Assembly (NCBI GenBank): GCA_949128115.1
Contig: OX421962.1
Span: 35,363,745 to 35,427,744 of the forward strand
DNA: 64,000 bases
Origin: Anaspis maculata
Taxonomy: Eukaryota; Arthropoda; Insecta; Coleoptera; Scraptiidae
Reading direction: 5' to 3'
Shown here: in pieces, positions 45,721-57,759 of the stretch
Numbering within the stretch: the stretch's first letter is position 1
Layout: each line of letters opens with the position of its first letter
Notes under the pieces: generated by a model
Told to the model about the DNA's origin: nothing
What the model saw: the letters and a program-made list of their open reading frames with translations, nothing else
Database searches by the model: none
Made by a program: the position numbers and the translations under genes

Positions 45721-47275
45721 TACAGGGCGATTCAGGAGTAGTAACATTTAGACCATAATTGCAGATAGAGAACGCAAAACAAGCAAGATCCACAAGAGAA
45801 ATTTTTTGTCCATTGATTACGAAGAAACGGTTCAAGATATTCTGTTGAGTGATACTGTGGTCAAACTTGTCAAGATGCCACAGTGCGTGGATAAAATCCA
45901 AGACGGGATTAAGAAAATGTGCCTACCTGTTATTTGATCACAAATATATTTCCTGGTCGCTTTTCTGGATATACTGTTATTGGATTTGAAAAGGTGAGAG
46001 TAAATGTTATGAATATCTTTTCAATTCAGATGGCACACCAAAGTTGTTCCGATAGAACAATAATAACATAAAATTAGCCAATTAATAAGTGTCGATTTTC
46101 GACCGAACATAATCCACTCATTATTCGACTTAGTTCTCCAAATTCATTTTTTGGCTTATCTCTGTATAGGACAGGGCTCGGCGCAAAGGCTTTTTTAAAA
46201 GAAGAATTTGTTGTACCTGTCAACATTTTGACATTTCAATTGTCTGAAATGGTTTATAATTTGGAATAATGCTGTTTCCTTCAATTCTCTTCATCATTTT
46301 TCTTCCAACAGGCTTTCCAAGGAAATGTTAATCAAAATTCTAATTTCACTCGTTGACACCAGCCTCATTATTTATTTGACGAATGTTGAAATTATACAAT
46401 GTCTCGTTAAGTACTATACTTTGATCATCTCAACACATTTTTCGACATAGTGGGCTCGTCAAGATCTGTCATCAAGACCACATTTTGATTCTAGTCGATG
46501 ATAGGTACCTGTCAATCGATTCTCTGAAACTCGAAGTTACGCAATTCTTTAATTTGAACAGGAATTGTGTTGAAATCATGGAAAATTGATGAGAAATCGT
46601 AAAATTATCAGCTTCAGATTGACTGACATGATTGTGTAATTGATAAGAATCAAAATCTGTATTAGCGAGAAGTCTTGACCAGACCCATTTTATCTAGGAA
46701 TGTTTTAGAATGATGAAAACAGTAACAAGAAATTGTATGATTTTAACTTTCGTCAATTGAAACCCAACCACCAATTGAAAATGAGGCAGGTGTAAGTGAG
46801 TGAAAATGAAAAAAAAAGAATATGAATTACACAGAAAACAAGAGAAGATTATTGTTTAAATATTGGCAGGTACCAATTTGTGTCTCAACCAAACCTTCGT
46901 CTCTAATTCTTGTTTTGGGGAGACAAGCCTATAGAGAGGAATCTGAATGGACTCAGTCTCCAGTCGAAAAAATCACTTGAACATTTTTTATTGAAGCAAT
47001 TTGATTGAAGAGTGATTCTTATGGAATCTTTCTTTGACTCTCCGAATTCGTTGACAGTTTTTCAGGGGAACGCCGAGCGGTCAAAAATGTGACCAAGTGA
47101 CACATTTTTTTTATGATCCGGTCTTGAATTTTGTTTACCCAGCATGGCCCTTCACAAGTTTCGAAAAAGAAAATATTGCTGATCAATTTAAACAGAAAAC
47201 TTGAGCTGTTCTAGGAATACCGCTTGTCAAAGTTTGAAAGTTTTATACCAAACACACAAAATATACTGGTCACAA
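45721..47275. repeat. Decayed relative of the 9311-10485 foldback
   Basis: It begins TACAGGGCGATTCAGGAG and contains, in the same order as the 9.3 kb element, GATGGCACACC, TCGACCG.ACATAAT, ACTCATT, TTCATTTTTTGGCTT and, near the end, CGCTTGTCAAAGTTT and AAACACACAAAATA. The final CAGGGTG end is missing or unrecognisable, and the two arms have diverged. Confidence 0.6.
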
Positions 47276-47430
47276 TTTGAAGTGGGTCACCCGAAAAATC
47301 ATTCGCATTCAAATAGCCGTCAATTTCTTGATAATCATCGGAGTCCGGAACAATTCAGACCAACCTCAAGATAATTCTTTCACTTCCATGAAATGCAATG
47401 CTTGTTGGCTTGGGACGGCGATATGTCTCA

Positions 47431-47506
47431 TACAGGGTGATAAAGAATACCTTGCAATTTTGTACTTTTTTTGCAATGCTACAGGAACTTTCGTGGCCAC
47501 CCTGTA
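47431..47506. repeat. Possible 76 bp miniature of the CAGGGTG group
   Basis: TACAGGGTGATAAAG and CGTGGCCACCCTGTA face each other across 76 bp with TA at both ends. The inverted part beyond the first nine bases is poor, so it may be chance or two unrelated ends. Confidence 0.4.
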
Positions 47507-47718
47507 ATTTTGAACTTTACTGCAGGTGATAGCCAACAGTCTGAGGAACTCATTGCTTTTTAGTTTGATGATCTGCGTTGCTTAGTTACGGAAATGTGCT
47601 TTTTTTTCATATCAAGTCACTTTATTTCGGTAAATTACACGAACGAGTTTTTTTAAATTATTATTTCAATCATAAACTAAGAAATGAACAGGACTAAATA
47701 TTTCAATAGTGGGTCGGA

Positions 47719-48720
47719 TTTCCCTTGGACCTCACTTCTTCTTGGCAGTGTTCAGGCATGCTTCTTATCAGGTTATTTATGGTTGCCACTGGAATTTTTT
47801 CCCACTCCACAACTAGAGCACCAATCGTACTTCTTTCGTGGTGGGTTGTAGTGGTAATGCTGACAACTTTCTTCAAAGAGCATCCCATAAGTGTTCAATA
47901 GGATTGATGTCTGGCGATAAGGCCGGCCATATCATTCTGTGTATCTCGTTATTCACAAAAAATTCATTAACAATATCTGCCCTGTGTGGTCTGGCATTGT
48001 CGTCCATAAAAACAAACCCAGACCCATAGTTTGCACCTGTTGGTAGAATGATAGGTTCTAAAATTGTCTCTAGATAAATTCTGCTTGTTCAAGTTCCATC
48101 CAACACCACCAGCTCTGTGCGAAAATCAGTACCTATGCCAGCCTATACCATAACAGAAGATCCACCAAACTGAACAGTCTCCACCATCGCATCGTCCTGG
48201 TATCGTTCTCCAGGCCTCCGCCAAACTCGAATCCTGTTGTTGTCCGGAAAAAGACAAAATCTTGATTCGTCGCTAAAAACACAACGATCCCACTCCTGGT
48301 TTCCCCAATTTTGGTGCTCCAGGCCAAATCTTAACCGATTCCTTCGGTGTTTTCTTGTTCATTTTGGATGTCTAGCCGGACGTCTACTTCTTAAATCGGA
48401 CTCCCGAAGTCTGTTCCTGATAGTCTGGGCTGAAATGTTCAAATTGAGTTCTCTTCGTAGCATAGTGGAAATGATGGTTCTTTGCCGTAGAGTTCTTCTG
48501 ACTATAGATCTGTCAACAGCTGCTGTAGTAACTCTTTGCCTTCCGCCACCATGACCGTAACTGCAAGAATTTGTTGTCTGATATCTCGACCATGCTCTGT
48601 TATATGACTGAATGATGCATGTAGCATCTGAGCGGTTCTTCTTTGAGACATTCCGCCTTCAATCATACCGATTGCTCTATTCAAAACGTCTTAAGTTATC
48701 CGCATCATTTCAGCAAAACT
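47719..48720 (-). pseudogene. Tc1-like transposase (decayed, near full length)
   Basis: Read on the minus strand with stops and shifts, the order is that of a Tc1 transposase of about 340 residues. An N-terminal helix-turn-helix (RAIGMIEGGMSQRRTAQML, 48684-48600) is followed by a second DNA-binding part (IVRRTLRQRTIIS, ISAQTIRNRLRE). The catalytic blocks are WDRCVFSDESRF (first D), FVFMDDNARPHRA (second D) and SPDINPIEHLWD (E of the DD34E triad), with the tail EWEKIPVATINNLIRSMPEHC. A TGA follows LWDAL and other shifts lie in the first half, so it is dead. Terminal repeats were not identified. It is unrelated in detail to the mariner-type fragment at 4 kb, which ends in D instead of E. Confidence 0.88.
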
Positions 48721-48983
48721 CGATGAAAAACTGTTTATAGCAACATTAACAACTGTCGCGTTCGGTTCGGTTCTATTTTTTACTAATCGCCGACACTGGA
48801 CTGCTCTTCGTGTTGTCGTACTGTTGGCTCGACAAGAATGACTCTCGACTTGGCTTGAATAGATTTGAGCGGATGTGATTTATTATAGGGATAGGGAGGT
48901 ATATTCAGGGCCGGACCTAGCAGGCGTGTAGTGCGTTCCGGCGCGCAGGCGAGTACGGCAGGTGGCAAGTCATAGGGGCGGTA

Positions 48984-48995
48984 ATATAATAATTG
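48984..48995 (+). other. SINE left target-site duplication
   Basis: ATATAATAATTG, repeated at 49347-49358 after the A-rich tail. Confidence 0.85.
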
Positions 48996-49346
48996 GAGCG
49001 GCGGTGGCCGAGTGGTTTTGGTGTTGCCGCGCCAAGCCAGTCGTGATCTACCGCGCGGGTTCGAATCCCGCCTCGTCCATGGATATTTTGTGTTGTCCGA
49101 TTATTCCAAAAATTGTTCCGACCTTACTATGCCATATCTGCACCTGTCTGACTACAGCGGTTACAGAAAAAATGGATTTCTGACTACAGAGTTGAGTGCT
49201 ATCGGAGTACTGTGGCCTCACATAGTAAACAGTAGGCAATCCAAGAATAATTGAGGACGTGTACCAAAAACCCACTGAATGTCCCATCGACGCTAATAAC
49301 CTTGTAGTTGATGCGTCGTAAAACATTCAAAAAAAAAAAAATATAT
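48996..49346 (+). mobile_element. tRNA-derived SINE with poly(A) tail and 12 bp target duplication
   Basis: The head resembles a class II (Leu/Ser-type) tRNA: A box TGGCCGAGTGG at 49005-49015 and B box GGTTCGAATCC at 49058-49068, 42 bases apart, with a good T arm (GCGGG / CCCGC). The acceptor stem does not pair, so this is not a working tRNA gene. A tRNA-unrelated body of about 250 bp follows, then an A run at 49329-49341 and an AT tail. RNA polymerase III would start from the boxes, and a LINE would supply reverse transcriptase. The exact 12 bp duplication suggests a fairly recent insertion. Open frames on both strands here are by-products. Confidence 0.87.
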
Positions 49347-49358
49347 ATATAATAATTG

Positions 49359-52300
49359 AGTTGAATTTCGAAGGATTCTTTTCATTCCCGCGTTTGGTGG
49401 GGCTCTCCACTGCCGGTGAGGGGGCGGCAATTTTTTGGTAGCACGCAGGCGGCAAATAGGTCAGGCCCAGCCCTGGGTATATTCTTCAACGGACGTTTAC
49501 AATTCAAAAATAAAATCGAATGCCGCACACCCAAATGTGGACACAACTTTCAAGTACCTTTGTACGTACCTATTAAGCAGAAAAGTAGAGGTGAATAATT
49601 AAAGCTCAGAGGGCAAAAAGAATTTTCGACAATTGAGCCTGAAACAGTTGCTTAATGTTCTAGATGTCAGCTGATTGTATAGCGATGATATCATACTGGT
49701 TTGATGATCAAGTTTTTATGTTTGGAAATTGATTTTTGACATTATTCTTTGTTAATTTTTTGAATGGTTTGATTTCACCTCAATTAAATGTGACATTCTA
49801 AATATAAGTACGGTGGCGAGCACATAACTGGAAATACTCATATCAATTCTGTCAATATTTCAATTCAACCTATGGCCTTATTTTGATTGGAGAAGATAAT
49901 ATCGTACGAGCTCTAGAACCACGTAGTTACCTTAAACCACATTCACGAGGTACCTACCTACATACCTATGTGAATAGCTATGTATTTTATATTTTTTCAA
50001 TCAAAATCGATACCGGATCGAGTTTTCCAAACGACATTCTTATACTTTGTGGAGATTATTAGATTGCCATGCTGTGCCTGCCAGAACACAGTTTCCACCG
50101 TGCTGTAATATAACCGGGAAAATCGTACAGTAAGAAAATCCGTCACAAGGTCACATTCGCATAATTATTTGTGGAGAATATTATTGATGAAAATAGATAT
50201 TTATTGTATTAGGGGTATGAGTCAGATTTCATGTGACGGAGAATGGGAGTTTAAGCGCCGAGCGCAGCGAGAAAAGAAATAAGAGAAATCTAATTGTGAA
50301 AAAATCATGTCAAAAGTACTCGGCCCTTTGAGTGACCAATATTAATAATAATAAGATTGATAATAAGAAAAACAAGATGATACAAACCGTGAGGGAGCGG
50401 AGCGGGAGTACGAAAAGAACACCTCTTCGAACGTTGTTTGCTGATTGATTCATATCTATAGAAGTTTCACTTCTTTCGAGGGTGACTATGGTCACGCACT
50501 CACGTTTTTTCTGCTTGCAATGTTCATACCACACGCTTTCTTGATTGAATGAAATCTAAGCTAAATACCACCTCACAGTCACACTTATCTAAAATATGGA
50601 ATAATTATTATAATTATAGATGTTATTGGTAATAATAGCCCAATACTTCGGACCATTTGACATTGACATTTTGGGGGAAATTGATCGCCACGTTTATTCA
50701 TGCGCTACGGCGCAAGCTCATATAGGCTTATTACGATTTGCAGTGTGTCACCCTTAAACTCGCAATCGTCATTTAGCGTTATAACGATCATAAGGTGATC
50801 ATTACACTTAATGATCATTAAGGTGCAGTCTGTCAAGGGTATTAGATAGAATTCAGAAATGTTGATATTTGAGCTGCTTTGTTGCTTTGATACTGAACGT
50901 CTCTCGCGATATTTGAGCAGCTCGCTGCATTATGAGGTTTTTCGCTGTTTCGATAGTATATCCCCCAAAAATAGAGCTTTGAACATCACTGTGCTTCAAT
51001 TCTAGAATAATGTAAGGCCCAGGTATAAGCCCATCAGGAAAGACTGAATGCATGGACCTAGCCATTTGTGATGGCGAAAATTTAATAGGTGCAGGTGTAC
51101 GGATTTTATTCTAAAAAAAGTTGTGGAATCGGCTGCTACAATTCTGCTAAGATTTTTATCGTTTTTCAAGTAACTTCAAAAACCCAAGGAAGACTTGAAG
51201 GATAATTATTATTTAACAGTTCAAAGTCGCCAAGCCATTATAAACAATTTCAAAGGCAAATCATCAAATCAAAGTGGCACGTTGTTCTACCTACTTAGGT
51301 GCAAAGACATTTTTCAAGAGTTAACAGTAATTTATTTTGATGTCTCTCGAATTTTAACCAATGAGTTTTCCGCATGAACATGTAATTTTTCTCGTTGACA
51401 ACATTTCAGTTGAATCCTTGATCAATGTGAATACTTTTCAGAATTACAGACGTCATCATAAATTGGAAACAAAATAATGAAGTTATTAAAATCGCTATAC
51501 CTTTATTCTTTATTACCCGTTTATTTATTCCTTCTATATTGTCAACCCACGCAAGTGTTTTATCCAACGCAATGAATACCTAGTAAGTACCTAGGTATAC
51601 CATACATCCAATTAAATCCATCACGAGATATGTGTAACACGTCTGGTAATTTGAAATCGATTAGATATTCATTTCACTTCCGCAAATCCCTGTGTATTTC
51701 TTTTAATCTAATAATTTACTATACAGTAACGGCTTGAGCGATTCCCTTCTCTTTTCACGTCTTTATTTTTCAACCTTCGACGCTCGACTTCCTCATACTT
51801 CCTCTCCCCAAACCTCGTTGAGTGTACGTACTCGCACACATGCCTCGCGTATGTGCCATACACGATCAGCCTTGCCATTACCGCAACATTGTTGGGGCAT
51901 AAAGGTCTTCATAGTCACGTTATGGATCTATCTTAAATCATCTTCGCACCTCGTCCCACTTCATCATAAACATTTCAACTGCGCAATGTTTGAGTTTTTT
52001 GTGTTCAACATTGGAAAAATTAATAAAATACAATTTTGTTGTTACAGAACTCCTGGAACTCCCACGATTGGCAACCTGTCTGTGTCTGTGTATATACTGT
52101 GTGTCAGGTAAGTTACGTTTTTCGGCGTTAGTTCTTTTGATCAGGACACATCTACAATGTTAACCGCGCCGACCCAAACAGCTCGTAAAAAGACGCTGTT
52201 AAAATTCAACTACTCATTTTGAATTCTAACCGCACTTGCGGTTTCATAATTTTCACATTATAGCCTAATCTAATTTGAAGTTTTAGCATATTCTTACATT

Positions 52301-54877
52301 CAGTAGTCCTCGGCGGGAATTCCTCCACCGCAGATCCTGATCATTCCAGAGTACGTACCTGAAAAACAAAACAAAATGAGGCTTGTGAAAACCGCAAATT
52401 CATAGGTTTTCTTACTATAATTTCAAAGATGGCTATCTCAACGGAAACCTGTTTTAATCTCGGCATGTAAATCTTTCACTTAACTTCCTATTGTTAAATA
52501 AAACGCGGAACTTTATAGTGAAGAATGCAACGCACAAATGTGGAAGGAAGAGTCACGTAAAGAACGATAACGCATTGACATTAAATGATGAAATTTTATA
52601 TGCGCTAAGTAGCCATATAGCATTTTTGTTTATCCATACTGACGGTTTTATAACCCAAGTATAGTACACCTGGGCAGGTACTCCGTTTATTGCGTAACGT
52701 GTTTTGGTAATGGTACACCTCAAGCTATTGAGCATTAATTATTGTTACGAATGTTTCAAACCACGAGAATGCAATTTAGCGATTTTAGACAATAGTGAGG
52801 TACCTATAAGTAATTAGTACATAACTACATATCTAGAACTCTCCATTGAACTAGCTACATGTGTTGTTGTTGTTGACAATATTCAGTCACTCGTATTTCA
52901 TTTGCTTCCAGGTTGCGATTGCGATCATGATCAAGTAGCGGAAGACAGAAAGGAAACAAGCATGCATTAAAGTAGGTACGCAAGTATTGTCTTTCTTTAA
53001 GAGCAATCACCAGTAGGTATACGGCAATTACCTAGAGTGATTCTAGTGAGCTGTAATTTCCCGAATTTCTCCTTTTCAAATGCGTCGCGTGGTGAGACTG
53101 CCAGCCAACTAGAATCACACCAGGGTTGAACGGACTATAGGTGATATTATTATTACGGATTTTGAGTCTGCCTGCTCCGATTTTCTAACGTTGATTATGC
53201 CACTTTCAAACTGCGATATACGAGTATCTCTTATTACTCTGTACAATAATAATCATCGATAAATCGCACGCTTGAAATTATTTTACAATAATCGCTGAAA
53301 TATCTAAAACCTCTAAGCTGTTTCCGAAGAGATGAGTTTCCCTAATTATTTCAGAAGTCCCAACAGCCCAACCCTCCGACGAACACCTGATTCTAGACCT
53401 TGACCAACATTTACTTCTGGCTGATTTTCGTGGTTCAAAGTTCTGTTTGTGGTTCAATCATATCCAACATTTATGTTAGTGTTAGAGGTTATGTTAGAGT
53501 TAGGCCCGGCTTTTAGACACTGGAAAAGGGAAGAGTGATTTCAACCAAGAGTGCAATCCAAGATTTGTGGGCCGGTGTGTGTGTGGTAGCTTACCTTTTT
53601 GTGGCATTCGTTTCAAAGGCTGTTGGTTTTTTTTTTTGGGCCATGGTTTCTTTTGCCCGGTTGGAAAAGATTGTATATGGCTTGCCCTTATGGGGGCCTA
53701 CTCCCTGTTTTCACCGTGAGTCGCCCCAACGCTTAGAAAGATCCCCGCGGTCGCGAGTGTCTATAACCGGAAATGTTGAAACGAATTTCACCCTTCCAAA
53801 AACTTTCGAACCTATGGGATGCGCGAAACAATTACTCAAGTCAAGGTACAAACTTTATTGTGTAGAACCTTTCGAACACACCCCGTATACGCGCTAGTTC
53901 GTTGTTGTTTACCTCTGTACGTGAAAGAATACCGCAGTCAGGAGAAACAAAACGCAGATAATTGACTATATAGGGTGTTCGCCAAAAAGCCTATGCGGAG
54001 AGGCGTTGAAATAATTATTACCCCAACAATAAATAATCGCCATCTGCACTATACCCGCTCGAGCCCTAATAACAGTTCATTTTTACAAAGTCCTTATCTG
54101 AACGGTGGCGTCGTTGGGTACCGGATTGAACTCATAAGTTTCGAATAAGAACGTCTTCATTTCAGTAACAAGCTTATACATCATCTATAATTTCAGACAA
54201 TTGCTGCAACAGAAATTATTATTTTGGCGATATCAAACCGTGTATTTCTCTAAGTAACATTCTTCGTATGGGCATAATTATTCTCTTGTACATACTTAAA
54301 AATACAGCCAACATGGAAATATCAGTAACTGTCGTGGCGCTAAAACAAAGCAATTAGTTCCAAGGAGTAGAGGGTTATCCAGATGAACAATTGCGACTTT
54401 ACGGCAGGGTCTGAACCCCGGTACAAGCGTGATTCTATTTCATTTCAATTTATTTGATTTTTCACGCAGTTCTCAAAATTTACATTTTCCGAATAACTGG
54501 GAGCTTCAGAAACGCAGAGGAGGCTCACCCGCGAGTTTCCATATCTAACCCACTAGATCTGGTTCTCTGGGTACCGTAGTCACAACACCACGTCCATAGG
54601 GCCCAAGGGCGCCAGTACCTTTGCTATGAAGGATACTCAACAAAGGATGAGGCTTAAGAGTGACTTACCGATGGCAGACAGTAGCGCAGATACCAGAACA
54701 TGCAGGCAGATTCAGAACGAACGTGTAAGCCCCATAATATATTCTCCACGACAAAGCTCCAACCAATCCCAACTCACCAAGACTAACCCTCCGCTCGCCG
54801 AGGTCATCACTCCGTTCCAAGAGATACTGAAACGAGAGAGCTCACTTCTATCGGGCCTGGATCATCTAGTGTCTAGG
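49359..54877. other. Non-coding stretch, mostly unrecognised
   Basis: 5.5 kb without a supportable gene. Noted: GCGCCGAGCGCAGCGAG (about 50254) and GGAGCGGAGCGGGAG (about 50395); a single end of the 11 kb MITE family (GCCAACTAGAATCAC, about 53103); and TATAGGGTGTTCGCC (about 53968), which resembles a lone foldback end. Dense short open frames near 53535-53897 have no recognised domain. Confidence 0.45.
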
Positions 54878-55350
54878 GGTTTTAACTCTACATCATCGAG
54901 GTGGATCAAAACTCTTTGTCGAAGGATCGCAGCTCAGCATCCTGGAGGAGGACGAAACATATCATCAACGGATCTCAACTCTACTACTTGTAGATGAACG
55001 AAACTCAGCATCGGAGGAGCCTCAGCACAACTACCTGGAGATGGATCGGGACTCGTCATCAAAGGGTTTCGACTTGACTCCCAGAGGTGGATCAATCTAC
55101 ATCCGAGTGGGTCAAAACTCACCCTGAAAGGATCTCAACTCAACTTTCCCAAGGAGATTGAAACGCATTTCCGAATGATTTCAACTTGATATTCTTGAGG
55201 TGGGCTGAGGCGCATCAGCCGGGGTTTCGATTCAGCATTCCTCAAGTGGGTTGGGACTCATCGAAGAAAGGCTTCAACTCTACGGCCTCTAGGTGGGTTG
55301 CGACGCAACATGAACGGGTCTTGACTCAGCTTCCTCAAGTGGGTTGAAAC
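54878..55350 (+). repeat. Decayed tandem repeat, about ten units of 46-49 bp
   Basis: Successive units each contain a version of CTCAACTC, then CTCGAGGTGGATC.AAACTC.TCATC.AAGG. Clear unit starts are near 54880, 54930, 54974, 55020, 55068, 55133, 55180, 55226, 55274 and 55320. The period is not a multiple of three, and stops fall in every frame, so it is unlikely to be coding. Divergence between units indicates an old minisatellite. Confidence 0.75.
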
Positions 55351-55904
55351 AAGCACTTGGCAACAGACGTGACAAGTCGAGAATAGACGGCAGCCCAGGC
55401 AAATCGGTCCAGGTACCACGGTCAATCTCCATCGATATTTCTCCATTCCAAGTCATTCGGAATCTATTCATTGTATCCGAAACGACCGCGAATGACGTGT
55501 AGTCGTAGAAACAATCCCATCTAGTAACTTGATATCGAGCGCTGGTATGGTATGCGATGTCGCGGCGCGCCGATATACTGGTTCACCGGCATGCGGAGCG
55601 CAGTCCAGAGGTGGCACTATTGAATCGTGTTACAAGGAGTTGCTGAGTTCTCACATATAAATTACATAACTAGCGACATCTTTAAATGACCACTTGACTC
55701 TGAATATTCGCATAATTCCTCGACTTGACTGATTCCCCCCCGTTTATTTTCGGCCGCTTATGCAGGCGGCTTCAATAAGATGCTTCAGGCGTTCCACGAT
55801 ACTGTCTACTTTATCTTTGCGCCTATGTTACCAAGTCAAAGCCAAGAAAAAGTAAGTATCCCTATGGTACGATTGTAGCATAAGAGAGCGAGTAAAATGA
55901 AAGG

Positions 55905-57700
55905 AGATGTTGAGACGTGCCTCAACGTCTAGTGACGTTCCTGCGCTTTCGAGACTGACCAGACTGAGAGCTGTTCGGGCGGCTTCCAAGCGTGGCTCCG
56001 AGCTTAGAGTTGCTCACGCCAGGTACTTGTCCCGGATCAAGGGTAATATTCGGGCTGACCCGAGGAAGTTCTGGCAACATATTGCGAGCAAAAAGGGTCA
56101 GTCGGGCATGCTCAGTGAAGTTTTGCACCAGGGTGAATCTTACAGTAATCCCCGTGATGTTGCAAACTGCTTCGCGCGATAGATATTTTCTGATTACTCA
56201 CACCTGTGGCGATCTGAGGTCGATCGACTACCTCTGCTTCATCACTTTGAGCGAGAGTGACGTCGTGGCAGCTTTGGTTTAGCTCAAAGTTGGTAATGCT
56301 GTTGAGCGGGTTGGGCCGGACCTCATCCCAACATGTCTGTCAAAGAACTGTCGTTCTGACCTTTTTCGCCCCCTGCAATCAGAGCTTTTGCTGCCTCCAC
56401 TTTCCTCAAATTATCGAGAAGCTCTCAGTGTGCCCTATCCACAAGAGCGGCCCTGAGAATTTCGTTGATAACTATAGACAGATCGCTAGCTTGAGCAACG
56501 TCAGCAAAATCTTCGAGATTTGCCTACATAGGGTTATTGTAGGGTTTGTTGGACAGAAAATACCAAGTTGGCGAGCAACACGATTTCGTTAAAGGTAAGT
56601 CAACAGTCTTGATGAGCAACAAAACGCAATTCATATCTGATTGTATGAACAAACGTAGACAGACCGATGTCAAATACACCAATCTCTAGAAAGCTTTCGA
56701 TGGCATAGTATTCTTGAGGGAGTTGGAAAATATGTTTTTTTTTTGTCTTATTTGGTCGTCCGAAGACAGTTTGTAAGAATTTCCGGTCACAGTTTCAAGA
56801 GCTTCAAGGTTTTGTCGGGAGTTCAACAGGGATTTGTGCTGGGTGCTCTTCTTTCAATAATTTTCATAAATGACATTGGGTTATGCCTCAAGAGTTAGCT
56901 CCTCCTCTATTCTGATGATTTGAAGATCTTTTCACATGTGCATGGATTCTTCTAGGGACTACTCTCGTCTTCAGTAGGACATCGATGTATTGGGCAGTTG
57001 CACTGAAAACGATCTTGATTTAAACGTGATGAAGTGCATGATCATGTTTTTTTCGAAATCCTCTGGACCTCTGAAGCTCCCATACAGAATTGGGGATCGG
57101 ACTGTGGCCCAGACCCAATGTCATCAAAGATCTTTCTAGGAGCACATTGGTTACGTGCACAGGGCCGCCTACACTACATTGGGTTCCGTGGCACGAAACT
57201 CTAAGGACTTCTCCAAGATCGAGACTGTGACAACATCCTTGTTTTTGCCACGGCTGGAATATGCATCCGTTATCTGGTACCCCTACCACGAGAAATATGT
57301 GTCCTTACCGGAGAGTGTGTAGTGGCGTTCCCTGAAACTGCTACCTTTCAGAATTGATGGAGTTGACCCTCGTTTTGGTTTTCCGCAGCAGTCGTTACTG
57401 ACCAGATTTAGGGGCACCGGTTCTTGGAAACCCGAAGAACCATTGGCCACCTTCTGTTGTTGCATAGGCTGGTTTTGGATATGGTTCTCTGTCCCAGTGT
57501 TCTTTCGAGGATTTCCCTAAATGTTCCGAAACTATGCTAAAGACGAAACCGTGCTGAAGACGAAACGGTGCTTTTTAGTCCACTTTCTAACTCCACTTAG
57601 AAGCTCTTTTACTTCAATTGTCCGGTAAACCGTCTTGCCCTGACATAAATAGGTTCCAGGAAAAGTTCGACATCTTCAATTGCAGTGCGGCTGATATCAG
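55905..57700 (+). pseudogene. Non-LTR retrotransposon (Jockey/CR1-like) reverse transcriptase, decayed
   Basis: With many stops and shifts, the plus strand reads in the order of a LINE ORF2 after the endonuclease. It shows ADPRKFWQHIASKKG, VCPIHKSGPENFVDNYRQIASLSNVSKIFE, HDFVKGKSTV and TDVKYTNL.KAFDG (first catalytic aspartate region). It continues with LSGVQQGFVLGALLSIIFINDIG and LLYSDDLKIFSH (YSDD in place of YADD), then LEYASVIWYPY. No endonuclease domain was recognised upstream and no poly(A) tail downstream, so the copy is 5' truncated and worn at its 3' end. The clade is a judgement from motif style only. Confidence 0.85.
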
Positions 57701-57759
57701 GTGAGCTTTTGATTGAGGTGGCCACACCCTATTACTGGACTGAATAGTCTGTTGCGTTA

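Noticed and set aside
48996..49081. A functional tRNA-Leu or tRNA-Ser gene
   Set aside because: The A and B boxes and T arm are good, but the 5' acceptor strand does not pair with the 3' strand, and the poly(A) tail plus target duplication identify a SINE.
50220..50420. CGAGCGCAGCGAG and GGAGCGGAGCGGGAG as a CRISPR-like or regulatory array
   Set aside because: Only two short imperfect occurrences, not evenly spaced and not identical.
53535..53897. A 120-codon open frame as a host exon
   Set aside because: Hydrophobic start and length are suggestive, but there are no splice-linked neighbours, domain or codon pattern I can defend.
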